From Enterococcus lactis (GTDB lineage Bacteria; Bacillota; Bacilli; Lactobacillales; Enterococcaceae), in NCBI RefSeq assembly GCF_015751045.1, contig NZ_BNJW01000009.1, forward strand, positions 1 to 64,000: a stretch of DNA of 64,000 nt, read 5' to 3'. A program made the position numbers and the translations under genes. The notes under the pieces were generated by a model. That model ran no database searches and was not told the origin of the DNA. It saw only the letters and a program-made list of their open reading frames with translations. This document shows positions 19,594 to 28,435 of the stretch, piece by piece (the first letter of the stretch is position 1; each line of letters starts with the position of its first letter).

Positions 19594-19826
19594 ATAGGAT
19601 TTGTTAGGTGAGGCTCCTATACAAACATAGGCTACTGCCCAAAAACGTCGAGAGACGCCAATGGGTAGAACAGGAATTGTCGAGATAAGGCTTTTCATAA
19701 GGTAGCTAAAAGCAGATATCTGCTTTTTACGTTGTACAGTGTCAAAACTCAACGATGAGATCTGAGAAGCTTTTTTGATTTGCTTTTTCAAACCTTTCGC
19801 TGAGTATTTGGCGAGAGGTTTTTTTG
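19594..19826 (+). promoter_or_regulatory. M-box (ykoK) magnesium riboswitch with terminator
   Basis: The conserved blocks are present in order: TTAGGTGAGGCTCCTATA, ATAGGCTACTGCCC, GACGCCAATGGGT, then CGAGATAAGG and TACAGTGTCAAAACTCAACGATGAGA. These match the ykoK/M-box consensus closely. An intrinsic terminator follows: AACCTTTCGC pairing with GCGAGAGGTT (19791-19820) plus a run of seven T. High magnesium should favour the terminator and shut off the downstream P-type ATPase. Confidence 0.93.
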
Positions 19827-19946
19827 TTGCCGCAAATCCCATCGGTGAAAAAACAAAAAGGGAGGTGAGCGAGTTGGGAAAATAACAATTCGAAAAATGA
19901 TTGGAAGTCATGAATTAAAATTACTTAGTAAAGGAGATGAGAACAA

Positions 19947-20048
19947 ATGGATGACAGTCATTCGAAAAACAAGGATTTAGAGGAAAGGCCAGGGCTATTA
20001 TCTATCTGTTCTCAGCCCCTTTCAGCATTTTCTCTATCGATCCGATAA
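19947..20048 (+). CDS. Short ORF between the M-box and mgtA (possible leader peptide)
   Basis: A 33-codon frame starting ATG 19947 with an excellent AAAGGAGATGAGAACAA ribosome binding site; it begins MDDSHSKNKDLEERPG and ends ...LSAFSLSIR. It follows the M-box terminator and stops 61 bp before mgtA. Between them CAAAAGAC and GTCTTTTG form a hairpin directly ahead of the mgtA ribosome binding site. Whether the peptide is made, and whether its translation affects mgtA, is unknown; the strong site and placement are the only support. Confidence 0.45.
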   Translation: MDDSHSKNKDLEERPGLLSICSQPLSAFSLSIR

Positions 20049-20108
20049 ATAGCAAAAGACCAGAAACAGCGAAAACAGCTGTCTTTTGGACACAAAGGAG
20101 AGATTGAG

Positions 20109-22757
20109 ATGGAAAAAAAGAAAGATACACAAAAAATCTATGCAGCTTTTGCTGGAAAAACGAAGCAAGAATTATTTGAATTGTTCCATGCATCAGCAAA
20201 TGGATTGTCAGAAGAACAAATCGAGCGTTCAAGAGAAACTTATGGTGAAAATGCGATTTCATATGGCAAAAAAACACCATTCATTATAGAAATATTGAAA
20301 GCATACATCACACCCTTTACATTAGTGTTGATTGCATTAGGAATTATTTCATTCATTACGGAATACGTATTAGCCGCCCCAGGAGATAAAGATCTCTTCG
20401 GTGTAGCCATTATCTTCACTATGGTTATTGTCAGTGGGACGATGACGTTGATCCAGTCTGTGCGTTCTAATCAAGCAGCTGAAAAACTGAAATCACTTGT
20501 GAAAGTAACGGCAGCTGTCAAACGAAATGGCGAGTATACTGAGATTCCTATGGAAGAAATTGTCTGCGGAGATCTTGTGCGGCTTTCAGCAGGAGATATG
20601 ATACCAGCGGATATGCGTTTATTGTCCGCAAAGGATCTATTCATTTCCCAAGCAGCACTGACAGGGGAAAGCTATCCAGTAGAAAAGCATGCGAAAGTAT
20701 GTGAAGACGATCAGCAAAGCGAAACAAGTTATGAAAATCTTGTCTTTATGGGAAGCAATGTCATCAGTGGAAGCGCGGAAGGAATCATTGTTTCTGTCGG
20801 AAATGACACACTATTTGGGCATGTAGCAGAAACGCTATCTGAAAAACCCATCCAATCAAGTTTTGAATTAGGCATCCACAAAACATCCATGCTGCTGATC
20901 AAATTTATGTCATTGATGGCTCCAGCAGTTATCGTTATCAATGGGCTTACAAAAGGAGATTGGTTAGAAGCTTTTCTTTTTGGATTATCTGTAGCAGTTG
21001 GTTTAACGCCTGAAATGCTTCCAATGATCGTTACGACGAATTTGGTCAAAGGAGCAAGTGTGATGGCCAAAAAAGGAACAGTCATCAAAAATTTAAATGC
21101 TATCCAGAATTTTGGTGCGATCGATGTGTTATGTACGGATAAAACGGGAACATTGACACAAGACAAAATCATTCTTGAATATCATATGGATTGTGAAGGA
21201 AATGAAGATGATCGTGTTTTGCGCCATGCTTATCTAAACAGCTACTATCAAACAGGGCTGAAAAATTTGTTAGATGTGGCTATCATTGATGAAGCAGCAG
21301 AAACTTTAGATACAGATACGATCAATTATCAAAAAGTAGATGAAATTCCTTTTGATTTTGAACGTCGCCGTATGAGTGTTGTGGTCGCTGATCCAGCTGG
21401 CAAAACACAGATGATCACAAAAGGCGCGATTGAAGAAATGTTGAACATTTCTAAATTTATTGATCTTGGTGGTATTGTCGCACCATTAACAAAAGAACGA
21501 AAAGAAGCGGTGCTTGCAAAAGTACAATCACTTAATGAAGACGGCTTGCGAGTGATTGGTGTCGCACAAAAGACCAATCCAAGCGTTGTTGGAGAATTTT
21601 CAGTCAAAGATGAGTCAGACATGGTTCTGATTGGTTATCTTGCTTTCCTTGATCCACCAAAAGAAACAACAAAACAAGCGTTGAAAGCTTTAAAAGAACA
21701 TGGTGTAGCTGTAAAAGTTCTGACTGGGGACAATGAATTAGTCACACGGTCTGTGTGCCGTCAAGTAGACCTAGAAATCAATGAATTGATTACTGGTGAG
21801 AAAATCTCGGAAATGAATGATCATGAATTAGCGCAAGTAGCTGAAGACCATGAAGTATTCGTAAAATTGAATCCTCAGCAAAAAGCACGATTGACGACAG
21901 CTTTACGTAAAAATGGTCATACTGTCGGATTTTTAGGAGATGGTATCAATGATGCTCCAGCAATGAAAGTGGCTGATATCGGTATTTCCGTGGATACAGC
22001 TGTGGATATCGCAAAAGAATCAGCAGACGTGATCCTTTTAGAAAAAGATTTGACGATTTTGGAAAGAGGCCTTCTTTCTGGACGAGAAACTTTTGGAAAC
22101 ATCATGAAATATATCAAGGCTACAGCAAGTTCTAATTTTGGCAATATGTTTTCCGTACTGATTGCCAGTACGTTCTTACCATTTTTACCAATGTTGCCTT
22201 TGCAACTTCTATTTTTGAATCTGATCTATGACGTTTCTTGCATTTCCTTACCATGGGATCGGATGGATAAAGAATATTTGGATGAGCCAAAGAAATGGAA
22301 TGCATCTAGTATTGGAAAATTCATGGTTTATTTTGGTCCAACAAGTTCGATTTTTGATATCACTACTTACTTGTTGATGTATTTTGTTATTTGTCCTGCT
22401 GTAGTTGGTGGAAGTTTCCATACATTGGATAGCTCACAACAAGTGATTTTTATCGCATTATTCCATGCAGGATGGTTCGTCGAATCCCTGTGGACACAAA
22501 CATTAGTGCTCCATGCATTGCGTACACCGAAAATACCATTTATCCAAAGCAATGCAACATTTGCCATGCTGGTTATCACTACATTAGGAATCATTGTCGG
22601 TTCAGTCCTTCCATTCACAGGATTTGGTGCTGAGTTAGGCTTGATGCCGCTCCCTGGCAATTACTGGTTATGGCTGCTTGTAACAGTCGTCGCTTATCTG
22701 GCGCTTGTGACAGCTGTGAAGAAAATCTATATCCGTCGATTCCAAGAACTCTTATAA
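20109..22757 (+). CDS. mgtA: Magnesium-translocating P-type ATPase
   Basis: An 882-residue P3B-type ATPase importing Mg2+. The actuator domain has LTGES (AALTGESYPVEKH), phosphorylation is on the aspartate of CTDKTGTLTQ (near residue 344), and GDGINDAPAMK forms the hinge. About ten transmembrane helices flank these domains, with the last six in the C-terminal third. Length is typical of MgtA/MgtB. The ATG follows AAAGGAGAGATTGAG. Control by the M-box 300 bp upstream agrees with this function. An overlapping small frame at 20086 is a shadow. Confidence 0.95.
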   Translation: MEKKKDTQKIYAAFAGKTKQELFELFHASANGLSEEQIERSRETYGENAISYGKKTPFIIEILKAYITPFTLVLIALGIISFITEYVLAAPGDKDLFGVAIIFTMVIVSGTMTLIQSVRSNQAAEKLKSLVKVTAAVKRNGEYTEIPMEEIVCGDLVRLSAGDMIPADMRLLSAKDLFISQAALTGESYPVEKHAKVCEDDQQSETSYENLVFMGSNVISGSAEGIIVSVGNDTLFGHVAETLSEKPIQSSFELGIHKTSMLLIKFMSLMAPAVIVINGLTKGDWLEAFLFGLSVAVGLTPEMLPMIVTTNLVKGASVMAKKGTVIKNLNAIQNFGAIDVLCTDKTGTLTQDKIILEYHMDCEGNEDDRVLRHAYLNSYYQTGLKNLLDVAIIDEAAETLDTDTINYQKVDEIPFDFERRRMSVVVADPAGKTQMITKGAIEEMLNISKFIDLGGIVAPLTKERKEAVLAKVQSLNEDGLRVIGVAQKTNPSVVGEFSVKDESDMVLIGYLAFLDPPKETTKQALKALKEHGVAVKVLTGDNELVTRSVCRQVDLEINELITGEKISEMNDHELAQVAEDHEVFVKLNPQQKARLTTALRKNGHTVGFLGDGINDAPAMKVADIGISVDTAVDIAKESADVILLEKDLTILERGLLSGRETFGNIMKYIKATASSNFGNMFSVLIASTFLPFLPMLPLQLLFLNLIYDVSCISLPWDRMDKEYLDEPKKWNASSIGKFMVYFGPTSSIFDITTYLLMYFVICPAVVGGSFHTLDSSQQVIFIALFHAGWFVESLWTQTLVLHALRTPKIPFIQSNATFAMLVITTLGIIVGSVLPFTGFGAELGLMPLPGNYWLWLLVTVVAYLALVTAVKKIYIRRFQELL

Positions 22758-22844
22758 GTGATGCGGCTGGGCTCTATGCTTCTGTTCATTTTGGATCAAT
22801 CATGCTAAACTAGGTGTATTGTTTTGGAAAGGATTAATGTATAG

Positions 22845-23516
22845 ATGAAAGGTGCAATATTTGATTTAGATGGTTTGTTAGTGGATACGGAAAGAACGTA
22901 TCGGGATGGTTGGCTTTGGGGATTCCAGCAATTTGATATTCATATCCCGAAAGAAATCGTTGACGCTTGGGGCGGAAAAAACTGGAAACAAAGTTTTGAT
23001 ATTTTAGTGCAGGTAGCAGGCAGTCCTGAAAAAGTGCAGGAAGTCCGAGCAAAGCGTGAAGAATATTTTTATCAACAGCTGACAAGTGGAGCTATCCAAT
23101 TGAAACCCTACGCAAAAGAAATATTGACAGACTTAAAAGAACGTCATATGAAACTAGGGATTGCTACAACAACTGTTACGAAAAGAGCAACAGATATCTT
23201 GGATCACTTTCAATTAGCCGATTACTTTGATACGTTTACGTTCGGAGATGAAGTATCGGAGAACAAGCCTTCACCGGTCCCTTATCTGACAGCTTTGGAA
23301 CGAACAGGATTAGAAGCTCCTTCAGCTTTTGCAGTGGAAGATTCTTTAGTAGGAGCGACAGCCGCTTCACGTGCTGGACTAGGCGTTGTTTTGATACCCG
23401 ATTCCAGTTTTGTTCGAAATTATAGCGTCGAAGAGAAGGAAAAATTGAACCTTCTTGCGGAAGGGAAAGATCTTCGAACTGTTATTGAAATGTTAGATAA
23501 AAAAACAGAAAAATAA
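22845..23516 (+). CDS. HAD-superfamily sugar-phosphate phosphatase, beta-phosphoglucomutase-like
   Basis: A 223-residue HAD hydrolase. The nucleophile motif FDLDGLLVDTE is at the N-terminus, a helical cap follows (about 15-85), motif II is IATTTVTKR and the acidic motif IV is FAVEDSLVGATAA. This subgroup includes phosphatases of small sugar phosphates and beta-phosphoglucomutase; the sequence does not decide which. The gene is single, between mgtA and the methionine T-boxes, and lacks a strong Shine-Dalgarno sequence (GGAAAGGATTAATG is somewhat distant). Confidence 0.8.
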   Translation: MKGAIFDLDGLLVDTERTYRDGWLWGFQQFDIHIPKEIVDAWGGKNWKQSFDILVQVAGSPEKVQEVRAKREEYFYQQLTSGAIQLKPYAKEILTDLKERHMKLGIATTTVTKRATDILDHFQLADYFDTFTFGDEVSENKPSPVPYLTALERTGLEAPSAFAVEDSLVGATAASRAGLGVVLIPDSSFVRNYSVEEKEKLNLLAEGKDLRTVIEMLDKKTEK

Positions 23517-23545
23517 ATATAGAAAAAATAATTTGAATTTCATGC

Positions 23546-23574
23546 TTGACTTTTCAGTTTTCCTCCTGTAGATT
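23546..23574 (+). promoter_or_regulatory. Promoter of the met transporter leader
   Basis: TTGACT (23546-23551) and TAGATT (23569-23574), 17 bp apart, directly precede the first T-box. Confidence 0.65.
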
Positions 23575-23589
23575 ATTCCCAACAACAAA

Positions 23590-23865
23590 ATATTGATTTC
23601 GTTGAGAAGGAAAGTAAGTTTGGAAACTTTGCAGAGAGGCTCTGGCTGGTGTGAAGAGTCAAGTAAGAAAAGCTGAAAATGGCCTTGGAGAATAATTTGT
23701 CGATAAGTAGGCAAATTCGGAAATGTTCGACCGTTAAAACGAACGCCAATCTCTCTTTTTGAGATGTTGGGCTTGAGGGAAGAAAACTTCCGAAAAAAGG
23801 TGGTACCACGATACGTCGTCCTTTTACTGACATAGTTTATGTTAGTAAAAGGATTTTTTTTTTGA
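23590..23865 (+). promoter_or_regulatory. T-box leader 1, Met specifier
   Basis: Stem I features (AGAAGGAAAGTAAG, GCAGAGAGGCTC, GGCTGGTGTGAAG) lead to a specifier-loop sequence CTGAAAATGGCC with ATG at 23679-23681. The T-box core AAGGTGGTACCACG lies near 23798-23810 and a terminator follows (CCTTTTACTGACATA ... GTTAGTAAAAGG, T run). Uncharged tRNA-Met would promote antitermination. The call of ATG as specifier rests on position relative to the conserved GAA. Confidence 0.9.
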
Positions 23866-23877
23866 ATATTATTTGCA

Positions 23878-24146
23878 TTGAAATGGTAAGTACGATAGAA
23901 GAACCTTTGACAGAGAGCTTCGGTAGCTGAGAAGAAGCAAGGAACGACTATTGGAAAATGGCCATCGAGCAATTCATCCCGAGCATAGATGTAAGGCGGT
24001 GACGGCTGCGACCGATATCTTGCTAGAGTATGATGGTACTTGAAGAGGAGTTGTGTGTGAACACAGCTTGAACATGAGGTGGTAACACGCAAAAAGGCGT
24101 CCTCAAGAAAATGACTATTTTCATTTTCTTGAGGATGCTTTTTTTA
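23878..24146 (+). promoter_or_regulatory. T-box leader 2, Met specifier (tandem)
   Basis: A second complete T-box follows the first by about 15 bp: stem I with ACAGAGAGCTTCGG and GCTGAGAAGAAGC, specifier region TTGGAAAATGGCC with ATG at 23958-23960, T-box core ATGAGGTGGTAACACG near 24074-24089, and terminator CCTCAAGAAAATG ... CATTTTCTTGAGG with T run. I saw no separate promoter between the two, so they probably act in series on one transcript. Confidence 0.9.
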
Positions 24147-24165
24147 TAGACAAGGAGGAATGTTA

Positions 24166-25239
24166 ATGATTGAATTGCGAGATGTTTCTGTATGTTTCAA
24201 ACAAAAAGAAAAAGAGATACAGGCAGTAGATTCTGTAGATTTAACGATTGAAAAAGGGGATGTTTATGGGATCGTCGGTTACTCAGGTGCAGGAAAGAGT
24301 ACGTTAGTCCGCGTGATGAATTTGTTGCAGAAACCAACAGCAGGAGAAGTCATCGTCAACCAGACGAATTTAAGCCAGCTCTCTCCAAAAGAATTGCGAA
24401 AAGAAAGAAAGGCCATCGGTATGATCTTTCAGCATTTCAATCTAATGGAAAGTCGAACGATTTTTGACAACGTAGATTTTTCTCTAAAGTATTCTGGAAA
24501 ATCAAAACAGGAACGTCGTCAAAAAGTGAATGAACTACTGGAACTTGTCGGTCTGGAAGAAAAAGCATCTGCGTATCCTAAACAACTGTCGGGGGGACAA
24601 AAACAACGAGTGGCAATCGCACGAGCTCTGGCAAATGAACCTAAAGTGTTGTTATGCGATGAAGCAACTAGTGCACTTGATCCGAAAACGACCCTTCAGA
24701 TCCTTGCGCTGTTAAAAAAACTAAATCGTCAACTAGGTCTAACGATCGTCCTGATTACTCACGAGATGCAAGTTGTCAAAGAAATCTGCAACAAGGTGGC
24801 GGTTATGGAAGCTGGGAAAATCATTGAAAAAGGCAGCAGCATCCAGATTTTCAGTCATCCTGAAGAAGAATTGACTAAAGATTTTATTCGGACAGCGACA
24901 CACCTTGACCAAGCATTGGAAACAATCAGTGCCCATGCTGCTTTTGCCGATCAGATTGCAAATAAATGGTTGGTGGAATTAAGTTATATCGGCAACCAGA
25001 CGAACGAACCTCTAATCGCTCATCTTTACAGCAAGTACCAAGTAACAGCGAATATCTTATACGGTAATGTAGAGCTATTACAAGAAACACCCTTAGGAAG
25101 TTTGATCGTTACTTTAGCTGGAGAAACCAAACAGCGGCAAAAAGCATTGGATTATTTGATCAAATCTGGTGTAAAAGTAACTATTTTACAAAAAAACGAA
25201 TTAGATAACCGTATCAAAGTCATAGAAGGAGGAAGCTAA
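24166..25239 (+). CDS. metN: Methionine ABC transporter, ATP-binding protein
   Basis: A 357-residue ATPase. Walker A is GYSGAGKST (about 38-46), the signature LSGGQKQRVAIARA and Walker B VLLCDEATSALD follow, and the C-terminal ~100 residues form the NIL domain that senses methionine in MetN. I start at ATG 24166 because CAAGGAGGA is too close to the ATG at 24160. The permease gene starts one base after the stop. Two Met-type T-boxes upstream make methionine, or a related precursor, the likely substrate. Confidence 0.93.
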   Translation: MIELRDVSVCFKQKEKEIQAVDSVDLTIEKGDVYGIVGYSGAGKSTLVRVMNLLQKPTAGEVIVNQTNLSQLSPKELRKERKAIGMIFQHFNLMESRTIFDNVDFSLKYSGKSKQERRQKVNELLELVGLEEKASAYPKQLSGGQKQRVAIARALANEPKVLLCDEATSALDPKTTLQILALLKKLNRQLGLTIVLITHEMQVVKEICNKVAVMEAGKIIEKGSSIQIFSHPEEELTKDFIRTATHLDQALETISAHAAFADQIANKWLVELSYIGNQTNEPLIAHLYSKYQVTANILYGNVELLQETPLGSLIVTLAGETKQRQKALDYLIKSGVKVTILQKNELDNRIKVIEGGS

Positions 25240-25240
25240 A

Positions 25241-25921
25241 ATGACTGAATTTTTTAAAACATATTTGCCGAATGTCTATTTGATTCCGGATGAATTCATC
25301 GAAGCGACAAAGCAAACACTATATATGTCTTTTTGGACGGCATTCATTGGTGGGATTATCGGAATCATCCTAGGTGTGACGTTAGTAGTGACGCGTCCAA
25401 ATGGATTACTAGCTAACAGGCTGCTGTTCGAAATACTTGATAAGTTGATCAATATCATTCGTTCCATCCCTTTTATTATCTTGCTTTCCCTTTTAGCTTT
25501 GACTACTCGTTTCTTAGTTGGAACGACGATCGGTGCCAAAGCAGCTTTAGTCCCTTTGATTTTTGGTGTTGTCCCGTTTTTTGCCCGTCAAATCGAGAAT
25601 GCACTGCTAGAAGTTGATCCTGGGGTGATCGAAGCAGCAGAAGCGATGGGCACGAGCCCAATCGGCATCATTTTACGTGTTTATTTGTTAGATGGGTTAC
25701 CCGGTATCATTCGGGTCTCAGCGTTGACGATTATCAATGTGATCGGACTGACTACCATGGCCGGAGCAGTAGGTGCCGGCGGATTAGGGAATCTTGCTAT
25801 ATCGAGAGGATATAATCGATTCCAAACAGATGTAACGATTGTCGCTACATTATTGATTCTGGTCTTAGTTTTTTTGAGTCAATTTATCAGTAATCAACTG
25901 ATTAAAAAAATCACACATTGA
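25241..25921 (+). CDS. metI: Methionine ABC transporter, permease
   Basis: A 226-residue MetI-type permease with about five transmembrane segments and the EAA loop for ATPase contact in GVIEAAEAMGTSPIGIILRV. Motifs such as LLDGLPGIIRVSALTIINVIGLTTMAGAVGAGGLG are split over the C-terminal membrane region and are typical of the family. The ribosome binding site GAAGGAGGAAG lies inside the end of metN, so the two are tightly coupled. Works with the ATPase before it and the lipoprotein after it. Confidence 0.93.
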   Translation: MTEFFKTYLPNVYLIPDEFIEATKQTLYMSFWTAFIGGIIGIILGVTLVVTRPNGLLANRLLFEILDKLINIIRSIPFIILLSLLALTTRFLVGTTIGAKAALVPLIFGVVPFFARQIENALLEVDPGVIEAAEAMGTSPIGIILRVYLLDGLPGIIRVSALTIINVIGLTTMAGAVGAGGLGNLAISRGYNRFQTDVTIVATLLILVLVFLSQFISNQLIKKITH

Positions 25922-25937
25922 AAGTGGAGGAGAAAAA

Positions 25938-26777
25938 ATGAAAAAAATTATTCGTTTTGCAGTCATTACATTTGTAGCAATTATTTGGTTGGTAGGGTGC
26001 AGCCAAGGAAAAGTAGCTACAACTGACAAAAAAGAAACGACCGTAAAACTAGGGATCATTGGGGAAGATACAGATGTATGGGACGATGTGAAAGAGCGTT
26101 TGAAAAAGGAAAACATCCATTTGGAATATGTGAAATTTACAGATTACAATCAGCCAAATGCGGCTTTAGCAGATGGATCGATCGATTTGAACTCCTTCCA
26201 ACATCAATTCTTTTTAGACAATTACAATGAAGAACACGGAACTGATTTAGTATCGATTGGGAATACGGTTAATGCACCGTTGGGAATTTATTCCAATACG
26301 TTAAAAGATGTGGCTGATATCAAAGATGGAGCGAAAGTTGCCATCCCTAATGATGTCACGAATGGCGGCAGAGCTCTTCTGTTATTGCAAACTGCTGGAT
26401 TGATCAAAGTGGACAAGGCAAAAGGCCAAGCGCCTACCGTTTCTGATATTACCGAGAATAAAAAAAATCTAGACATTTCTGAGTTAGATGCTTCCCAAAC
26501 AGCACGTGCTTTGTCGGATGTAGACATTTCAGTCATCAATAGCGGTGTAGCTGTAGATGCTGGATTTAATCCCGCTTCTGATGCAATCTTCTTAGAACCA
26601 GTCGATGACCATGCACGTCCTTATGTCAATATCATCGTTGCAAGAAAAGAAGATGAAGACAATAAAACGTATCAAAAAATAGTAGATGCCTATCAAACAG
26701 AAGAAACAGCCAAAGTAATCGAAAAAACATCAAAAGGTTCAAGCGTACCTGCGTGGGAAACATTCGGGAGAAAATAA
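25938..26777 (+). CDS. metQ: Methionine-binding lipoprotein (NlpA/MetQ family)
   Basis: A 279-residue substrate-binding lipoprotein. The signal peptide ends at a lipobox LVGC (cysteine near residue 21) and the mature part has the NlpA-family features: VKLGIIGEDTDVWDDV, DLNSFQHQFFLDNYN and KVAIPNDVTNGGRAL. It would be lipid-anchored outside and feed MetI/MetN. The start follows GTGGAGGAGAAAAA, 16 bp after metI. Confidence 0.93.
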   Translation: MKKIIRFAVITFVAIIWLVGCSQGKVATTDKKETTVKLGIIGEDTDVWDDVKERLKKENIHLEYVKFTDYNQPNAALADGSIDLNSFQHQFFLDNYNEEHGTDLVSIGNTVNAPLGIYSNTLKDVADIKDGAKVAIPNDVTNGGRALLLLQTAGLIKVDKAKGQAPTVSDITENKKNLDISELDASQTARALSDVDISVINSGVAVDAGFNPASDAIFLEPVDDHARPYVNIIVARKEDEDNKTYQKIVDAYQTEETAKVIEKTSKGSSVPAWETFGRK

Positions 26778-26808
26778 GAAAAAACGACTAGCATAGGAGG
26801 AAATTTTT

Positions 26809-28032
26809 ATGACAACCACACTCTCAACAAATCAATTGAAAGATCTGATCCAATACCGTTTACCAGAATATCAAGCACTTGCACTAGCTATTCACGACCA
26901 TCCTGAAGTAAGTAATTATGAATTTTATTCCTCAGCAGCTTTAATCAAACAATTGGAAAAAGAAGGGTTCTGGGTAGAAAAAGAAGTAGCTGGGCACCGA
27001 ACAGGCTTTGATGCACGTTATATTTCCAATAAACCAGGTCCGACAATTGCCTTTTTGGCAGAATTTGATGCTTTACCAGGTATTGGTCATGCATGCGGAC
27101 ATAATTTATTTGGTACTTACTCCGTATTAGCAGCCAGCATAGTGAAACAATTCATTGATGAGATTGGCGGAGAAATCCGTGTGTATGGTACTCCAGGGGA
27201 AGAAGGAGGCGAAAATGGATCAGCTAAGGGCAGCTTCGTTCGGGAAGGTTTTTTTGAGGATGTCGATGCAGCATTATGTGTCCATCCAGCTTTTCGTTAT
27301 GGGAAAACGACAGAATCTTTAGCAAATGATCCAGTTGATATCAAATTTTACGGTGTCGCTTCTCATGCAGCAGCAGCACCTGAAAAAGGAGTAAATGCTT
27401 TGGAAGCCTTGATCCAAGTGTTTAACGGAATCAACGCTCTACGCTTGCAATTGCCAAAAGATGTCAATATCCATGGAATCATTACAGATGGAGGCGTGGC
27501 GGCCAACGTCATACCAGACTACGCTGCTGGACGTTTCTATTTACGTGCAGGAAATCGACAAACATTAGACAGAGTATATGAAAAAGTGGAAAATATCGTA
27601 CGAGGTGCTGCATTAAGCACGGGTACGACTTTTGAGTTTGGATTGTTCCAAAATGCAGTCGATGATGTCATCGTCACGCCTTCTTTCGATGACTTATTCT
27701 TCCAACATGCAAAAGAAGCAGGTGTTCCTGATGAAGAAATAGAAACGGAACAAAGAACAAGTCTAGGTTCTTCTGATGTAGGAAATGTCAGCCAAGTCAT
27801 TCCAACGATACAGCCTACTGTAGCAATCTCTGAGACATACATTGCCGGACATACAGAAGAATTCAAAGCTGCTGCTAAAAGTGAAAAAGGACTTGCTTCT
27901 ATTGCGATTGCAGCGGAATTACTTGCCAATACAGCTCTAGATTTATTGAGAGAACCCAAGCTATTAGAAAAAATCAAACAAGAACATCAAGAAACAGTAG
28001 CAAGAAAAAAACAAGAGGGCGCTACTTTCTAG
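26809..28032 (+). CDS. M20-family amidohydrolase (AbgB/aminoacylase type)
   Basis: A 407-residue metallopeptidase-like enzyme. Metal and catalytic motifs are visible: FLAEFDALPGIGHACGHNLFG (the first metal ligands) and GTPGEEGGENGSAKG with the catalytic glutamates. A dimerisation domain sits at about 180-290. Its place at the end of the met T-box operon, 31 bp after metQ, suggests it frees methionine from an imported N-acyl or peptide derivative; that is inference. The start follows AGGAGGAAATTTTT. Confidence 0.85.
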   Translation: MTTTLSTNQLKDLIQYRLPEYQALALAIHDHPEVSNYEFYSSAALIKQLEKEGFWVEKEVAGHRTGFDARYISNKPGPTIAFLAEFDALPGIGHACGHNLFGTYSVLAASIVKQFIDEIGGEIRVYGTPGEEGGENGSAKGSFVREGFFEDVDAALCVHPAFRYGKTTESLANDPVDIKFYGVASHAAAAPEKGVNALEALIQVFNGINALRLQLPKDVNIHGIITDGGVAANVIPDYAAGRFYLRAGNRQTLDRVYEKVENIVRGAALSTGTTFEFGLFQNAVDDVIVTPSFDDLFFQHAKEAGVPDEEIETEQRTSLGSSDVGNVSQVIPTIQPTVAISETYIAGHTEEFKAAAKSEKGLASIAIAAELLANTALDLLREPKLLEKIKQEHQETVARKKQEGATF

Positions 28033-28104
28033 TAAAAAGATAAAGTTGTGCGTGAAAGTGATAAAAATAATTTTCAGAAAAATGAAAAAATATTTTCTTT
28101 TTCA

Positions 28105-28133
28105 TTGACAAATGATCTTATGGAAGGTAAACT
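28105..28133 (+). promoter_or_regulatory. Promoter of the NhaC-type transporter leader
   Basis: TTGACA (28105-28110) and TAAACT (28128-28133) with 17-bp spacing. Confidence 0.65.
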
Positions 28134-28141
28134 TCATACAA

Positions 28142-28340
28142 GTCAACTTTTCACGCAGTAGCGGTTAGGTGTTTTGTTCAGAAAGTCGGTGGTCGCTGCG
28201 AATCGATCAAGCCTAATTGACGAATTACATGGAAAGTCCATACATTTGAATAATCGTTTGAAAGTGAAAAACAGATCTGTTTTTAATTAAGGTGGTACCG
28301 CGGAGTCATTCGTCCTTAGTTGAAAGCAGGTCTTTTTATT
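28142..28340 (+). promoter_or_regulatory. T-box leader 3, Tyr specifier
   Basis: Stem I region (CGCAGTAGCGGTTAGGTG, CAGAAAGTCGGTGGTCGCTGCG) leads to TTGACGAATTACATGG with TAC at 28226-28228 in the specifier position. The T-box core AAGGTGGTACCGCGG is at about 28289-28303, followed by ATTCGTCCTTAG and a weakly paired arm ending in a T run. TAC points to tyrosine. The terminator hairpin is less clear than in the two Met leaders. Confidence 0.85.
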
Positions 28341-28361
28341 TTTATAAAGGAGGAATCGCGG

Positions 28362-28409
28362 ATGAATTGTGGCGGAGTAATCCGATATCTTAACTTTTTT
28401 AGAACATAA
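28362..28409 (+). CDS. Very short ORF between the Tyr T-box and the transporter gene
   Basis: ATG 28362, behind AAAGGAGGAATCGCG, opens 15 codons (MNCGGVIRYLNFFRT) and stops 26 bp before the transporter start. The ribosome binding site is as strong as any in the window. Function, if any, is unknown; it could be a leader peptide or a remnant. Confidence 0.3.
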   Translation: MNCGGVIRYLNFFRT

Positions 28410-28435
28410 GAACAACTAAAAAAGGAGAGATTATC

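Noticed and set aside
20086-20289. 67-codon frame at the start of mgtA
   Set aside because: Lysine-rich shadow of the mgtA coding sequence in another frame.
23493-24092. 199-codon frame on the minus strand opposite the two T-boxes
   Set aside because: Antisense to structured RNA leaders with clear conserved motifs; no coding signature or binding site.
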